From the NCBI GenBank assembly GCA_017937845.1, contig JAGBCV010000054.1:1-32693 (forward strand): a DNA stretch of 32,693 nucleotides. The letters are read 5' to 3'. The notes beneath the pieces are model-generated. The model saw only the letters and a program-made list of their open reading frames with translations. It had not been told where the DNA came from and made no database searches. A program made the position numbers and the translations under genes. Position 1 is the first letter of the stretch. Each line of letters starts with the position of its first letter. Positions 1 through 7,675 of the stretch are shown piece after piece. This DNA comes from Clostridia bacterium (GTDB lineage Bacteria > Bacillota > Clostridia > Oscillospirales > CAG-272).

Positions 1-928
1 GATCACCGGTGCTGCTCAGATGGACGGTGCTATCCTCGTTGTTGCTGCTTCCGACGGTCCCCTTCAGCAGACACGTGAACACGTACTTCTCGCTCGTCAG
101 GTAGGCGTTCCTGCAATCGTAGTATTCATGAACAAGTGCGACCTCGTTGACGACGAAGAACTTCTCGAACTCGTAGAAATGGATATCCGTGATCTCCTTT
201 CTCAGTACGACTTCCCTGGCGATGATACTCCTATCATCCGTGGTTCTGCAAGAGAAGCTCTTACCTCTGCAAACACTGACTCCAGCGCTCCTGAATACGC
301 TTGCATTCTCGAACTCATGAACGCAGTTGACGAATTCATTCCTACTCCTGAAAGAAAAGCTGACCTCGCATTCCTTATGCCTGTCGAAGACGTATTCTCC
401 ATCACAGGCCGTGGTACAGTTGCTACTGGTAGAGTAGAAAGCGGTACAGTTAAGGTTGGCGACGAAGTTGAAATCGTTGGTCTTACCGACGAAAGCAGAA
501 AGACCACCGTTACCGGCGTTGAAATGTTCAAGAAGCTTCTTCCCCAGGCAGAAGCAGGCGATAACATCGGTGCTCTTCTCCGTGGTATCCAGAAGAACGA
601 AATCGAAAGAGGTCAGGTTCTTTGCAAACCCGGCTCCATCAAGCCTCACACCAAGTTCGTTGGTCAGGTTTACGTTTTGACCGAAAAAGAAGGCGGCCGT
701 AAGAAACCCTTCCTTGCTGGTTACAGACCTCAGTTCTACTTCAGAACAACTGACGTTACCGGTGTTATCAACCTTCCCGACGGCGTTGAAATGTGCCGCC
801 CTGGCGATAACGTAGATATGACTGTTGAACTCATCTCTGCTATCGCTATGGACAAGGGTCTCCGTTTCGCTATCCGTGAAGGCGGTAGAACAGTTGGTTC
901 CGGCGTTGTTTCTGAAATCATCGAATAA
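1..928 (+). CDS. tuf: Elongation factor Tu, C-terminal part (5' end outside window)
   Basis: This is translation elongation factor EF-Tu, the GTPase that delivers aminoacyl-tRNA to the ribosome in the cytoplasm. The reading frame is open from base 2 ([16 protein letters not shown]), so the first ATG seen at base 20 is internal and the start lies upstream of the window. Visible are the guanine-specificity motif NKCD, the domain II stretch [15 protein letters not shown], and the domain III stretch [13 protein letters not shown]; the end [17 protein letters not shown] is the normal C-terminus. About the first 80-90 residues, including the P-loop, are missing. Codon use is strongly biased (GCT, CTC/CTT, GAA, AAG), as expected for a very highly expressed gene. 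A strong terminator follows at once. Identification is essentially certain. Confidence 0.98.
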   Translation, partial: ITGAAQMDGAILVVAASDGPLQQTREHVLLARQVGVPAIVVFMNKCDLVDDEELLELVEMDIRDLLSQYDFPGDDTPIIRGSAREALTSANTDSSAPEYACILELMNAVDEFIPTPERKADLAFLMPVEDVFSITGRGTVATGRVESGTVKVGDEVEIVGLTDESRKTTVTGVEMFKKLLPQAEAGDNIGALLRGIQKNEIERGQVLCKPGSIKPHTKFVGQVYVLTEKEGGRKKPFLAGYRPQFYFRTTDVTGVINLPDGVEMCRPGDNVDMTVELISAIAMDKGLRFAIREGGRTVGSGVVSEIIE

Positions 929-956
929 TTCAAGATATTGAATTGATTTCTATCTA

Positions 957-982
957 AGGGATGCCTTCGGGCATCCCTTTTT
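957..982 (+). terminator. Rho-independent terminator of tuf
   Basis: A perfect 9-bp GC-rich stem (AGGGATGCC pairing with GGCATCCCT) closed by a TTCG tetraloop is followed by a T run. It lies about 30 bases after the tuf stop codon. Confidence 0.95.
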
Positions 983-1073
983 GTATAAAATTGAAAAGCC
1001 TTCCCCTGTGGGGTAATGGCATCAATTTAAGAAATATATCATTGCAATGTTGGAAACCATAAGGTGCAACATT

Positions 1074-1184
1074 GCCACTCTTTGGGGGTTGGTGAAATTC
1101 CACATCGGCGGTAAAGTCCGCGAGCTGAAGCTGAACAGGTGAGATTCCTGTACCGACGGTTATAGTCCGGATGAAAAAAGATAA
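1074..1184 (+). ncRNA. FMN riboswitch (RFN element)
   Basis: The conserved RFN blocks are present in order: GGTGAAATTCC, CGGCGGTAAAGTCCGCGA, GGTGAGATTCCTGTACCGAC and GGTTATAGTCCGGATGAA, ending in the purine-rich AAAAAAGATA that closes P1 with the upstream ACTCTTT. RFN elements bind flavin mononucleotide and shut down riboflavin genes when FMN is plentiful. The element is followed by a terminator hairpin and then by a riboflavin transporter gene, so regulation by transcription attenuation is inferred. The exact 5' border is approximate. Confidence 0.95.
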
Positions 1185-1204
1185 AAACACGCAGGCTTTG
1201 CGTA

Positions 1205-1239
1205 CCCTCACGATTTTTGCAAATTGTGGGGCTTTTTTA
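1205..1239 (+). terminator. Expression-platform terminator of the FMN riboswitch
   Basis: CCTCACGATTT pairs with AAATTGTGGGG (two G-T pairs) around a TTGC loop and is followed by TTTTTT. It sits between the aptamer and the ribosome site of ribU, the position expected for the FMN-dependent OFF hairpin. Confidence 0.88.
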
Positions 1240-1281
1240 TTTTTTCCTTCTAATTTTTATTATATTATGGAGGAATACCAA

Positions 1282-1890
1282 ATGAATCATAAAAGAACAC
1301 AAAAATTGTATACGATAGCCGTTGTTGCCGTCATGTCCGCTCTTTCTGCGGTGCTGATGTATATTCAAATCGGGATCCCGTTCGTGCCGTCCTTTTTGAA
1401 ATTCGATTTTTCCGAGCTTCCTGCGCTCATGACTGCATTTGCCATCTCTCCTTGGGCGGGCATCATCGTTTCGCTTGCGAAAAACGTACTGCATCTCTTT
1501 GCAACAGCGACCATGGGTGTCGGTGAGCTTTCAAACTTTTTGATGAGTGCTTCGTTCGTCTTCTTTGCGGGACTCATCTATCATAAAATGAAATCCCGAA
1601 AAGGCGCTTTGATTGGCTCTGCCGTTGGTACGCTCGTTTCCGCGCTCGTATCGTTTCCCGTGAACTATTTTATTACATATCCTGTGTTTTTTGTCATTTT
1701 CGCGCCGAAAGAGATCATTCTCGATGCGTATCATATGCTGATCCCTGCGATCGATAGCTTGCCAAAAGCACTTTTGATCGTCAATATGCCTCTTACGGCT
1801 GTGAAAGGAATCGCGTGTGCGGCAATCACGTTTTTGATTTATAAGCCTCTTTCTCCGATCTTGAAGGGAAAATGGCTGAAAAAATCGTAA
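1282..1890 (+). CDS. ribU: Riboflavin ECF transporter substrate-binding subunit RibU
   Basis: Predicted S component of an energy-coupling-factor transporter that imports riboflavin through the cytoplasmic membrane, working with EcfA/EcfA'/EcfT subunits encoded elsewhere. The protein is about 202 residues, usual for RibU. It has five to six hydrophobic segments and the family-typical stretch PFVPSFLKFDFSELPALMTA, followed by a segment beginning SPWAGIIVSLAKN. I chose the ATG at 1282 because GGAGG lies 8 bases upstream; a longer frame from 1171 would start inside the riboswitch and is not credible. The FMN riboswitch directly upstream supports the flavin substrate independently of sequence similarity. 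The gene appears to be a single-gene transcription unit. Confidence 0.92.
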   Translation: MNHKRTQKLYTIAVVAVMSALSAVLMYIQIGIPFVPSFLKFDFSELPALMTAFAISPWAGIIVSLAKNVLHLFATATMGVGELSNFLMSASFVFFAGLIYHKMKSRKGALIGSAVGTLVSALVSFPVNYFITYPVFFVIFAPKEIILDAYHMLIPAIDSLPKALLIVNMPLTAVKGIACAAITFLIYKPLSPILKGKWLKKS

Positions 1891-1917
1891 AAAATCTAAA
1901 ATATTTGAAAAATACTA

Positions 1918-1946
1918 TTGAAATTTGCAGAATTTCATGATATGAT
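1918..1946 (+). promoter_or_regulatory. Sigma-A-type promoter of the SAM riboswitch-metK unit
   Basis: TTGAAA, a 17-base spacer, then TATGAT. The predicted start point lies a few bases before the P1 helix of the SAM riboswitch, which is the normal geometry. Confidence 0.75.
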
Positions 1947-1954
1947 AGATAAGT

Positions 1955-2036
1955 ACTTATCAAGAGTGGCTGAGGGACTGGCCCTGTGACGCCCGGCAAC
2001 CTGTTTTTTCAAGGTGCTAATTCCCGATAGATGAGT
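1955..2036 (+). ncRNA. SAM-I riboswitch (S box)
   Basis: The S-box signature is clear: CAAGAGTGGCTGAGGGACTG, GCCCTGTGACGCCCGGCAACC, then AAGGTGCTAATTCC. P1 forms between ACTTATC (1955-1961) and GATGAGT (2030-2036). S boxes bind S-adenosylmethionine and turn off methionine/SAM genes. The downstream gene is SAM synthetase, which fits feedback control by its product. Confidence 0.96.
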
Positions 2037-2054
2037 GTTTATTGTTGAACTATG

Positions 2055-2087
2055 CTCGCTTTCGGGACAAACGAAAGCGAGTTTTTT
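2055..2087 (+). terminator. Expression-platform terminator of the SAM riboswitch
   Basis: A perfect 10-bp stem, CTCGCTTTCG with CGAAAGCGAG, loop GGACAAA, followed by TTTTTT. It lies directly after the aptamer and is the likely SAM-dependent OFF hairpin. Confidence 0.92.
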
Positions 2088-2096
2088 ATGCTCTAA

Positions 2097-2191
2097 GAAA
2101 TTGCTCAACTCGACCTCGCCGTTTTGCTGTTTCCGTCAAAGAGAGAAGCTTGGATAGGCGAGCAATTTCCGGCGGGCGTTGCCCGCTTTTT
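2097..2191 (+). promoter_or_regulatory. Second structured leader element with terminator-like hairpin before metK
   Basis: A 10-bp stem pairs GAAATTGCTC (2097-2106) with GAGCAATTTC (2160-2169). CTCGCC (2115-2120) could instead pair with GGCGAG (2157-2162), which overlaps the closing strand, so two folds compete. Directly after comes GCGGGC-GTT-GCCCGC plus TTTTT (2172-2191), a second terminator-like hairpin. I do not recognise a known riboswitch class here; it may be a second attenuator or a dispersed palindromic repeat. Confidence 0.5.
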
Positions 2192-2248
2192 ATTACTCTC
2201 GCTTACATTGTTTCCCAAATAGATATAGAATGAAAAAGGAGAATTATC

Positions 2249-3433
2249 ATGGAAAAGAAGTATTTTTCTACCGAATCCGTAACCGAAGGACATCCCGATA
2301 AAGTTTGCGACCGCATTTCCGATTCCGTTATCGATCAGATCCTTGCGGCAGATCCTATGGCGCGCGTTGCTTGTGAGACCACAGCAACCACCAATTTCGT
2401 TATGGTCATGGGTGAGATCACCACGACCGCCAATATTGATTATGAAAAGACCGTCCGCGATGCCATCGCAGAGATCGGTTATACCAAAGACGAATACGGC
2501 TTTAACGCTTCCACTTGCGAATTTGTCAACCGTATCCACACACAATCGCCCGATATCGCCATGGGCGTTGATAAATGTATCGAAGCCAAGACAGGCGCAC
2601 AGTCTGACAAATACGATACGGGCGCAGGCGACCAGGGCATGATGTTTGGTTTTGCTTGTGATGAAACCGAAACCTTGATGCCTCTCGGCTATGTGCTTGC
2701 AAGCAACATGGCAAAAAAACTCACCGAGGTTCGCAAAAACGGCACCCTTTCCTATCTCCGTCCCGACGGCAAAACGCAGGTAACGGTGGAATATGACGGC
2801 GATACCCCCGTTCGTCTTGAAAACGTCGTTGTTTCCACACAGCATGACCCTGACGTATCGCTCGAACAGATTCGCGCAGATATCATCGAACACGTCATCA
2901 AAACCGTCGTTCCCGCAAACTTCATCGATGAAAACACGGAAATTTTCGTCAACCCCACAGGCAGATTCGTCATCGGCGGACCTACCGGTGATAGCGGTTT
3001 GACAGGTCGTAAGATCATCGTCGATACATACGGCGGCTACGGCAGACATGGCGGCGGCGCATTCTCCGGTAAGGACCCGACAAAGGTTGACCGCAGCGCT
3101 TGCTATGCAGCTCGTTACTGCGCGAAAAACGTCGTTGCGGCAGGACTCGCAAAGAAATGTGAAGTACAGATCTCCTATGCCATCGGCGTTGCAAAGCCCC
3201 TTTGCGTCAACGTCAATACCTTCGGTACAGGTAAGATCTCCGATGAAAGAATCGCAGAGATCGTTCGTGATACCGTTGACCTCCGTCCTGCGGCGATCAT
3301 CGACTATTTTGAGCTTCGCCGTCCGATCTACGCGCCCCTTTCTGCTTACGGTCATTTCGGCAGAGAAGACCTCGGCGTGAAGTGGGAAAGCCGCGATATT
3401 GCCGATACGCTCCGCGCAAAAGCAGGACTTTGA
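2249..3433 (+). CDS. metK: S-adenosylmethionine synthetase
   Basis: Methionine adenosyltransferase makes S-adenosylmethionine from methionine and ATP, releasing phosphate and pyrophosphate, in the cytoplasm. The 394-residue length is normal for the family. Signature motifs are the N-terminal [12 protein letters not shown], the ATP-binding [12 protein letters not shown] and the phosphate-binding loop [17 protein letters not shown]. The start is supported by AAGGAG about 8 bases upstream of the ATG. The gene is preceded by a SAM-I riboswitch, so it is product-regulated, and by an additional terminator-like stem. A palindromic intergenic stretch follows. A long open frame on the opposite strand over the same region is a codon-bias artefact. 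Confidence 0.98.
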   Translation: MEKKYFSTESVTEGHPDKVCDRISDSVIDQILAADPMARVACETTATTNFVMVMGEITTTANIDYEKTVRDAIAEIGYTKDEYGFNASTCEFVNRIHTQSPDIAMGVDKCIEAKTGAQSDKYDTGAGDQGMMFGFACDETETLMPLGYVLASNMAKKLTEVRKNGTLSYLRPDGKTQVTVEYDGDTPVRLENVVVSTQHDPDVSLEQIRADIIEHVIKTVVPANFIDENTEIFVNPTGRFVIGGPTGDSGLTGRKIIVDTYGGYGRHGGGAFSGKDPTKVDRSACYAARYCAKNVVAAGLAKKCEVQISYAIGVAKPLCVNVNTFGTGKISDERIAEIVRDTVDLRPAAIIDYFELRRPIYAPLSAYGHFGREDLGVKWESRDIADTLRAKAGL

Positions 3434-3550
3434 GCAGGAGAAGCTTTTTTGTAAAAAGCACCCCTGCACCCCCTTCCAAAATTTTGATTTGGGAAATATA
3501 CAATGTGACCTTCATTCTGTGGGAAAACTTTTGTAAGAAAGTTTTCCCAC
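3434..3550. repeat. Intergenic palindromic stretch after metK (two hairpins)
   Basis: Two hairpins lie in this gap. The first pairs GCAGG with CCTGC and, inside, GCTTTTT with AAAAAGC (3434-3467). The second is a perfect 13-bp stem, GTGGGAAAACTTT with AAAGTTTTCCCAC, loop TGTAAG (3519-3550). Neither is followed by a good T run on the plus strand. They may stabilise the 3' end of metK mRNA or be dispersed intergenic repeats; copies elsewhere in the genome would decide. Confidence 0.5.
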
Positions 3551-3566
3551 GCATCGCTTAACAAAG

Positions 3567-3618
3567 AAAGCCTTCGATTCATATGATAGGGTATCCCATC
3601 GTAAAACGGAGGCTTTTT
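3567..3618 (+). terminator. Terminator-like hairpin that also covers the next gene's ribosome site
   Basis: AAAGCCTTCG (3567-3576) pairs with CGGAGGCTTT (3607-3616) in a 10-bp stem with one G-T pair, followed by TTTTT when the last paired T residues are counted. The 3' arm contains GGAGG, the ribosome site for the ATG at 3619. It could end the metK transcript and also hide the start of the recD2 operon. Confidence 0.55.
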
Positions 3619-3936
3619 ATGAGTTTTTGGTCAGAGATCGGCATGGCGCTCATCATCGCGCTGAGCATATACGCGGCATTTCGCGCGGTGATACAGATAT
3701 TCGCGCAAACGGAGCTTCAAAGATCGTGCTTCGTCAAACGGCGTGAGGATGCGATCGAGATATACGCGGATGCCGAAGCGCTGGAATATTACGTTCGCCT
3801 GGCGCTTGCCGTGGCGGACGGACGGATTTCCGTCGTGGCGTATTTGAAAAAGGACAGCGCCGAGAAAGCCGATATGCTGGATACGGTTCTGCGCTTTCGC
3901 AGGACGCATAAAAATTTGAGTTATCAATGGATTTGA
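3619..3936 (+). CDS. Small membrane-anchored protein of unknown function
   Basis: A 105-residue protein that I do not recognise. Residues about 5-25 (IGMALIIALSIYAAFRAVI) form one hydrophobic helix, followed by a charged, mostly helical soluble tail. The ATG at 3619 is chosen because CGGAGG lies 7 bases before it; an earlier in-frame ATG at 3583 has no ribosome site and lies inside the hairpin loop. The 3' end almost touches the recD2 start (15 bases), so the two are probably co-transcribed and translationally close. The context (RecD2, ComF) hints at a link with DNA metabolism, but this is only guilt by association. Confidence 0.6.
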   Translation: MSFWSEIGMALIIALSIYAAFRAVIQIFAQTELQRSCFVKRREDAIEIYADAEALEYYVRLALAVADGRISVVAYLKKDSAEKADMLDTVLRFRRTHKNLSYQWI

Positions 3937-3950
3937 AAGGATGTGGGAAT

Positions 3951-6167
3951 ATGGAACAAAAAGGGGAACAGGAGCTTCTTTCGATTGAGGGCATGATCGA
4001 AAAGATCATTTATCAAAACGAAGAAAACGGCTATACGGTCTGTGAACTTTTGGCGCCCTCGGAGGAATATTTCGTTTTGGTTGGTTCCATGCCCTATCTT
4101 TGTGAGGGAGAATCGATTTCCGCGCTTGGAAATTGGGCGATGCACCCGAGCTTTGGCAGACAGTTCAAGGTGGAGTATTATGAAAAACAACTCCCCGCCA
4201 CGGCGAATATGATTCTGAAATATCTTTCCTCGGGTGCGATTCGCGGAATCGGACCCTCCACAGCGAAGAAGATCGTCGCGCAATACGGAGATGATACGCT
4301 GGATGTTTTGGAGCATCATCCCGAGTGGCTTGCGGATATTCCGGGGATCTCCGCGCGAAAAGCGAGAGATATCGGAGAGATCTTCCGTACCCAGTTCGGT
4401 ATGCGAAACGTCATGATGTTTTGCAGCGCGTATCTTTCGCCGTCCGCCTCGGTCAAGGTCTATCAAAAATGGGGAACGGGCGCGATCGATATGATTCGAG
4501 AAAATCCGTATATCCTTTGCGGCAATATTCACGGCATCGGCTTTGAAAAAGCGGATATGATTGCCAAGGACCTCGGGATTCGTGAAAATTCCGAGGAGCG
4601 CATCGCGGCGGGCATCGCGTTCGTGCTTTCGTACAATCTGAATCAAAACGGGCACGTCTATCTGCCGCAAGAAAAGCTCATTCCCGCGGCGGTCAAGCTC
4701 CTTGGCTGTACCGAGGAGGAGGCGGAGGACGAGCTTGCAAGACAGGTGATGCTCAAAAAGCTTCGCTTGGCAAAGATAAACAATCGCTCCTGCATCTATC
4801 TTCCCGATGCGTTTGACGCGGAAAAATATATCTGCTCCAAAATGGACGCGCTGGAAATGACCGATCATCTTTCCGACGTGGACAATCTAAATTTCTTGAT
4901 CGAAAAGACCGAGATGGAAAACGGGATCCATTATGAAGCCTTGCAGAAAAAAGCCATCATGGAGGCGGTCAAGAACTCCGTTTTCGTGCTGACGGGCGGC
5001 CCGGGTACGGGTAAAACGACCGTTGTGCGTGCGATCATTCGCATTTTCCGAAGCATGGGGCTTGAAATTGCGCTCGCAACCCCGACGGGACGCGCCGCGA
5101 AGCGCCTCTCCGAGGTGTCGGGCATGGAGGCAAAGACCATTCATCGTATGCTTGAAATGGACGGCAAAACCGAGGAGGGCATTCGTTACCACCGCGATGA
5201 AAACAACCTGCTCGATGAAGACGTCATCATCGTCGATGAAGCATCGATGATCGATTTGTATTTAATGGAGGCGCTTTTGCGTGCGATGCGTCCCGGGACA
5301 AGACTTGTCATGATCGGCGACGCAAATCAGCTTCCACCCGTCGGACCAGGGTATGTATTCCGCGATATTTTGCTCAGCGACCGCTTTTCTTCCGTGGAGC
5401 TGACGCATATTTTCCGTCAAGCGCAGGAAAGTCTCATCGTTACCAACGCCCATATGATCAACCGCGGCGAGCATATCGACCTTTCCAAAAAGGACAGCGA
5501 CTTTTTCTTTTTGCCTTGTGAGACCGATGAAAAAACGGCAAGCGTGATTGCGGGGCTTTGCAAGGTGCGCCTGCCCCGCGCCTATGGCGCGACGGTTTTT
5601 GATGGTATCCAAGTCATCACCCCCTCTCGAAAAGGACAGAATGGCACGGAAATGCTCAATATCGCCCTGCAACAAGCCATCAATCCCCCGAAAGCAGGCG
5701 TGAAAGAGAAAAAACTCCGAGAGATCATCTTCCGCGAGGGCGATAAGGTCATGCAAACGCGAAACAATTACGATATTGCATGGACGAAAGCGGGCATCGA
5801 GGGGTTTGGTGTCTTCAACGGCGATATCGGTATCATTCGGGAGATCAATCTGACCGAGCAAACGCTTCTCATCGATTTTGACGGCAGAGTGGCGAGCTAT
5901 GATTTCATGATGGCGGACGAGCTTGAACTTGCGTATGCCATTACGGTGCATAAAAGTCAAGGTAGCGAATATCCCATCGTCGTGATTCCGCTCTATCGCT
6001 TCACCCCCAAGCTTCTGACGCGAAATCTCTTTTATACGGCGATCACGCGAGCGCAACAGATGGTGATTTTGGTCGGTGACGGCTCTGTCGTCGATATGAT
6101 GACGGACAATAACCGCCAGACCAAACGATATACAGGGCTTGAATATTGGATGACGCAGTATGATTGA
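3951..6167 (+). CDS. recD2: RecD2-family ATP-dependent 5'-3' DNA helicase
   Basis: RecD2-type superfamily 1B helicases unwind DNA 5'-3' and act in repair and replication-fork maintenance; unlike RecD they work without RecBC. The protein (about 738 residues) has the RecD2 N-terminal OB-like and helix-hairpin-helix region (GAIRGIGPSTAKKIVAQYG, then ADIPGISARKARDIGEIF), Walker A GGPGTGKTT near residue 350, Walker B VIIVDEASMID near 425, and the C-terminal helicase motif AITVHKSQGSEYPIV near 663. I prefer the ATG at 3951, which has AAAGGATG 8-9 bases upstream, over the in-frame ATG at 3927, which overlaps the previous gene and lacks a ribosome site. It overlaps comF by 8 bases, so it is in an operon with it. 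Confidence 0.93.
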   Translation: MEQKGEQELLSIEGMIEKIIYQNEENGYTVCELLAPSEEYFVLVGSMPYLCEGESISALGNWAMHPSFGRQFKVEYYEKQLPATANMILKYLSSGAIRGIGPSTAKKIVAQYGDDTLDVLEHHPEWLADIPGISARKARDIGEIFRTQFGMRNVMMFCSAYLSPSASVKVYQKWGTGAIDMIRENPYILCGNIHGIGFEKADMIAKDLGIRENSEERIAAGIAFVLSYNLNQNGHVYLPQEKLIPAAVKLLGCTEEEAEDELARQVMLKKLRLAKINNRSCIYLPDAFDAEKYICSKMDALEMTDHLSDVDNLNFLIEKTEMENGIHYEALQKKAIMEAVKNSVFVLTGGPGTGKTTVVRAIIRIFRSMGLEIALATPTGRAAKRLSEVSGMEAKTIHRMLEMDGKTEEGIRYHRDENNLLDEDVIIVDEASMIDLYLMEALLRAMRPGTRLVMIGDANQLPPVGPGYVFRDILLSDRFSSVELTHIFRQAQESLIVTNAHMINRGEHIDLSKKDSDFFFLPCETDEKTASVIAGLCKVRLPRAYGATVFDGIQVITPSRKGQNGTEMLNIALQQAINPPKAGVKEKKLREIIFREGDKVMQTRNNYDIAWTKAGIEGFGVFNGDIGIIREINLTEQTLLIDFDGRVASYDFMMADELELAYAITVHKSQGSEYPIVVIPLYRFTPKLLTRNLFYTAITRAQQMVILVGDGSVVDMMTDNNRQTKRYTGLEYWMTQYD

Positions 6168-6861
6168 ATTATGGAAGAACCTGTTTTTCGTCCGCAAATG
6201 TCTTCTCTGCGGAGAGATCTTGACGGAATCGAAGGAGGGCGTATTTTGCCCGAAATGCAGACTCGAATATGAAAAATTGAAGCGCCGACCATGCCGCGCC
6301 TGCGGAAAACCGCAGAGCGCGTGCGGATGTATGCCCGATAAGCTGAAACATGAAATCGCGTGGGCAGTGCACCTCTTTGCCTATGACGACCCTTTCTCCA
6401 AGACCGTCATATTTACGCTGAAACGCCGAGATTTCAAACCGCTTCAAGTATTTTTGGGAGAAGAGCTTGCATCGCATATCGGTGATGTTGCGGAATACGA
6501 GATCACGTTCGCGCCGAGAAAGCCGAAAAGCGTGCGGGAATACGGATTTGACCAAGCGGAAGCACTTGCGCGTGTCATTTCCGACGAAAAAAACGTTCCG
6601 CTTGCGGATATCTTCACCCATGCGCGAAGATCGGAATTACAAAAGAACCTGAACGCCGAGGCGCGCGCTGAAAACGCAGAAAAAAGCTATGCCCTTCAAA
6701 GATCGTTTACCCGCGAGAGGGAAAAGCTCATCATCGTCGACGACGTCATGACGACGGGAAGCACGATGGCAAAGCTCGTTTCGCTCGCCAAAGAAGCGGG
6801 CTACAAAGAAATTGCGACGGTTTGCGTCGCCAGAACGGTACATGAAAAGGAAACACGATGA
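6160..6861 (+). CDS. comF: ComF-family phosphoribosyltransferase-like protein
   Basis: ComF/GntX proteins combine an N-terminal zinc-finger-like region with a type I phosphoribosyltransferase fold and are implicated in handling incoming single-stranded DNA during natural transformation. This 233-residue protein shows cysteine pairs at its N-terminus (CLLCG, CPKC, CRACG, CGC) and the PRPP-binding loop IIVDDVMTTGSTM near residues 190-203, which are the family hallmarks. It overlaps recD2 by 8 bases and is overlapped by the next gene through ATGA, so translation is probably coupled. comM lies elsewhere in the window. Competence in this organism is an inference only, because no uptake machinery is visible here. 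Confidence 0.88.
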   Translation: MIELWKNLFFVRKCLLCGEILTESKEGVFCPKCRLEYEKLKRRPCRACGKPQSACGCMPDKLKHEIAWAVHLFAYDDPFSKTVIFTLKRRDFKPLQVFLGEELASHIGDVAEYEITFAPRKPKSVREYGFDQAEALARVISDEKNVPLADIFTHARRSELQKNLNAEARAENAEKSYALQRSFTREREKLIIVDDVMTTGSTMAKLVSLAKEAGYKEIATVCVARTVHEKETR

Positions 6862-7652
6862 AAACGAAACTTTTGAAATTTCTTCGGAAGCTCAAATACG
6901 ATTATACATATGGACTTTTCGATCTTCTGCGTCGCAGAGAAAAGCATCTTTTGCAGCCGTATACGCCCGAACATTTGCGAGATCTGACGATCTCCGATTG
7001 CATTTCGCAAAATTCCTTGATTCTTGTGAGTGCGGACTATCCCACCGAGGCGGAATGTGCGGAAGATCTGTCTGCACTCGAAGAAAATCATGCGATTTCC
7101 CACATGGCGGTGGAAAATCTCCGCTCGCTTTTTGAAGCATCAGAAACGGCTTGTGCAGAAAAAATCCTCTTTACCAGCACGTATCGTACACTTGCGTTTC
7201 AAGCATCCATCTACGGTGTCAATCCCTACGCCGCAAAGCCGGGGGAAAGTGAGCATCATTCGGGTCTTGTCGCGGATATCAAGGTGGACGGCTATGCCCA
7301 GCGCCGTTTCATCATGTCGAAAACGGGAAAATGGATGGCGAAGCACGCGCATGAACACGGCTTTGTGATCCGCTATCCGCTCTGGGGCGAAAAGCGCACG
7401 AAGGTGGACTATGAGCCTTGGCATCTGCGCTTTGTCGGTGCGCCTCACGCCGAGATCATGTACCGCATGAAATGGGTGCTGGAGGATTATCTGAACGCGC
7501 TTGAAAAGGATTCCTTCTTCCGCTATGGCGATTATATCCTTTCCGCGCAAAAGGGAAGTGTGTTTTCATTCCCTCGTGAGGTGGAAACCGTGTATATTTC
7601 CGAAAACACCAAGGGCGGATATATCCTTTGGAGTAAAATCAAAAAAGACTGA
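6858..7652 (+). CDS. M15-family (VanY/DacB-like) D-Ala-D-Ala carboxypeptidase homologue
   Basis: Zinc peptidase of the M15B/VanY type, which normally trims the terminal D-alanine from peptidoglycan stem peptides. The 264-residue protein contains the zinc-binding motif SEHHSGLVAD (ligands H133 and D140 by position) and EPWHLR (catalytic E186, ligand H189), so the active site looks complete. What is odd is that the N-terminus (MKTKLLKFLRKLKYDYTYG) lacks a hydrophobic signal peptide or membrane anchor, whereas VanY-type enzymes act outside the membrane. The start overlaps the comF stop as ATGA, so a longer start is unlikely. The stop codon lies inside the bidirectional terminator shared with the convergent acyltransferase gene. 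Confidence 0.85.
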   Translation: MKTKLLKFLRKLKYDYTYGLFDLLRRREKHLLQPYTPEHLRDLTISDCISQNSLILVSADYPTEAECAEDLSALEENHAISHMAVENLRSLFEASETACAEKILFTSTYRTLAFQASIYGVNPYAAKPGESEHHSGLVADIKVDGYAQRRFIMSKTGKWMAKHAHEHGFVIRYPLWGEKRTKVDYEPWHLRFVGAPHAEIMYRMKWVLEDYLNALEKDSFFRYGDYILSAQKGSVFSFPREVETVYISENTKGGYILWSKIKKD

Positions 7653-7675
7653 TTCGTGCAGAATCAGTCTTTTTT
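7641..7675. terminator. Bidirectional terminator between convergent genes
   Basis: A perfect 15-bp inverted repeat (AAAAAAGACTGATTC, loop GTGCA, GAATCAGTCTTTTTT) gives a stem with a U run on either strand. The TGA stops of both flanking genes lie inside the arms. Confidence 0.93.

Noticed and set aside
1171..1281. N-terminal extension of ribU from the ATG at 1171
   Set aside because: It would start inside the FMN riboswitch and run through the terminator stem; the ATG at 1282 has a proper ribosome site.
2105..3469. 454-codon open frame opposite metK
   Set aside because: Antisense to metK, cysteine-rich composition, no start signals.
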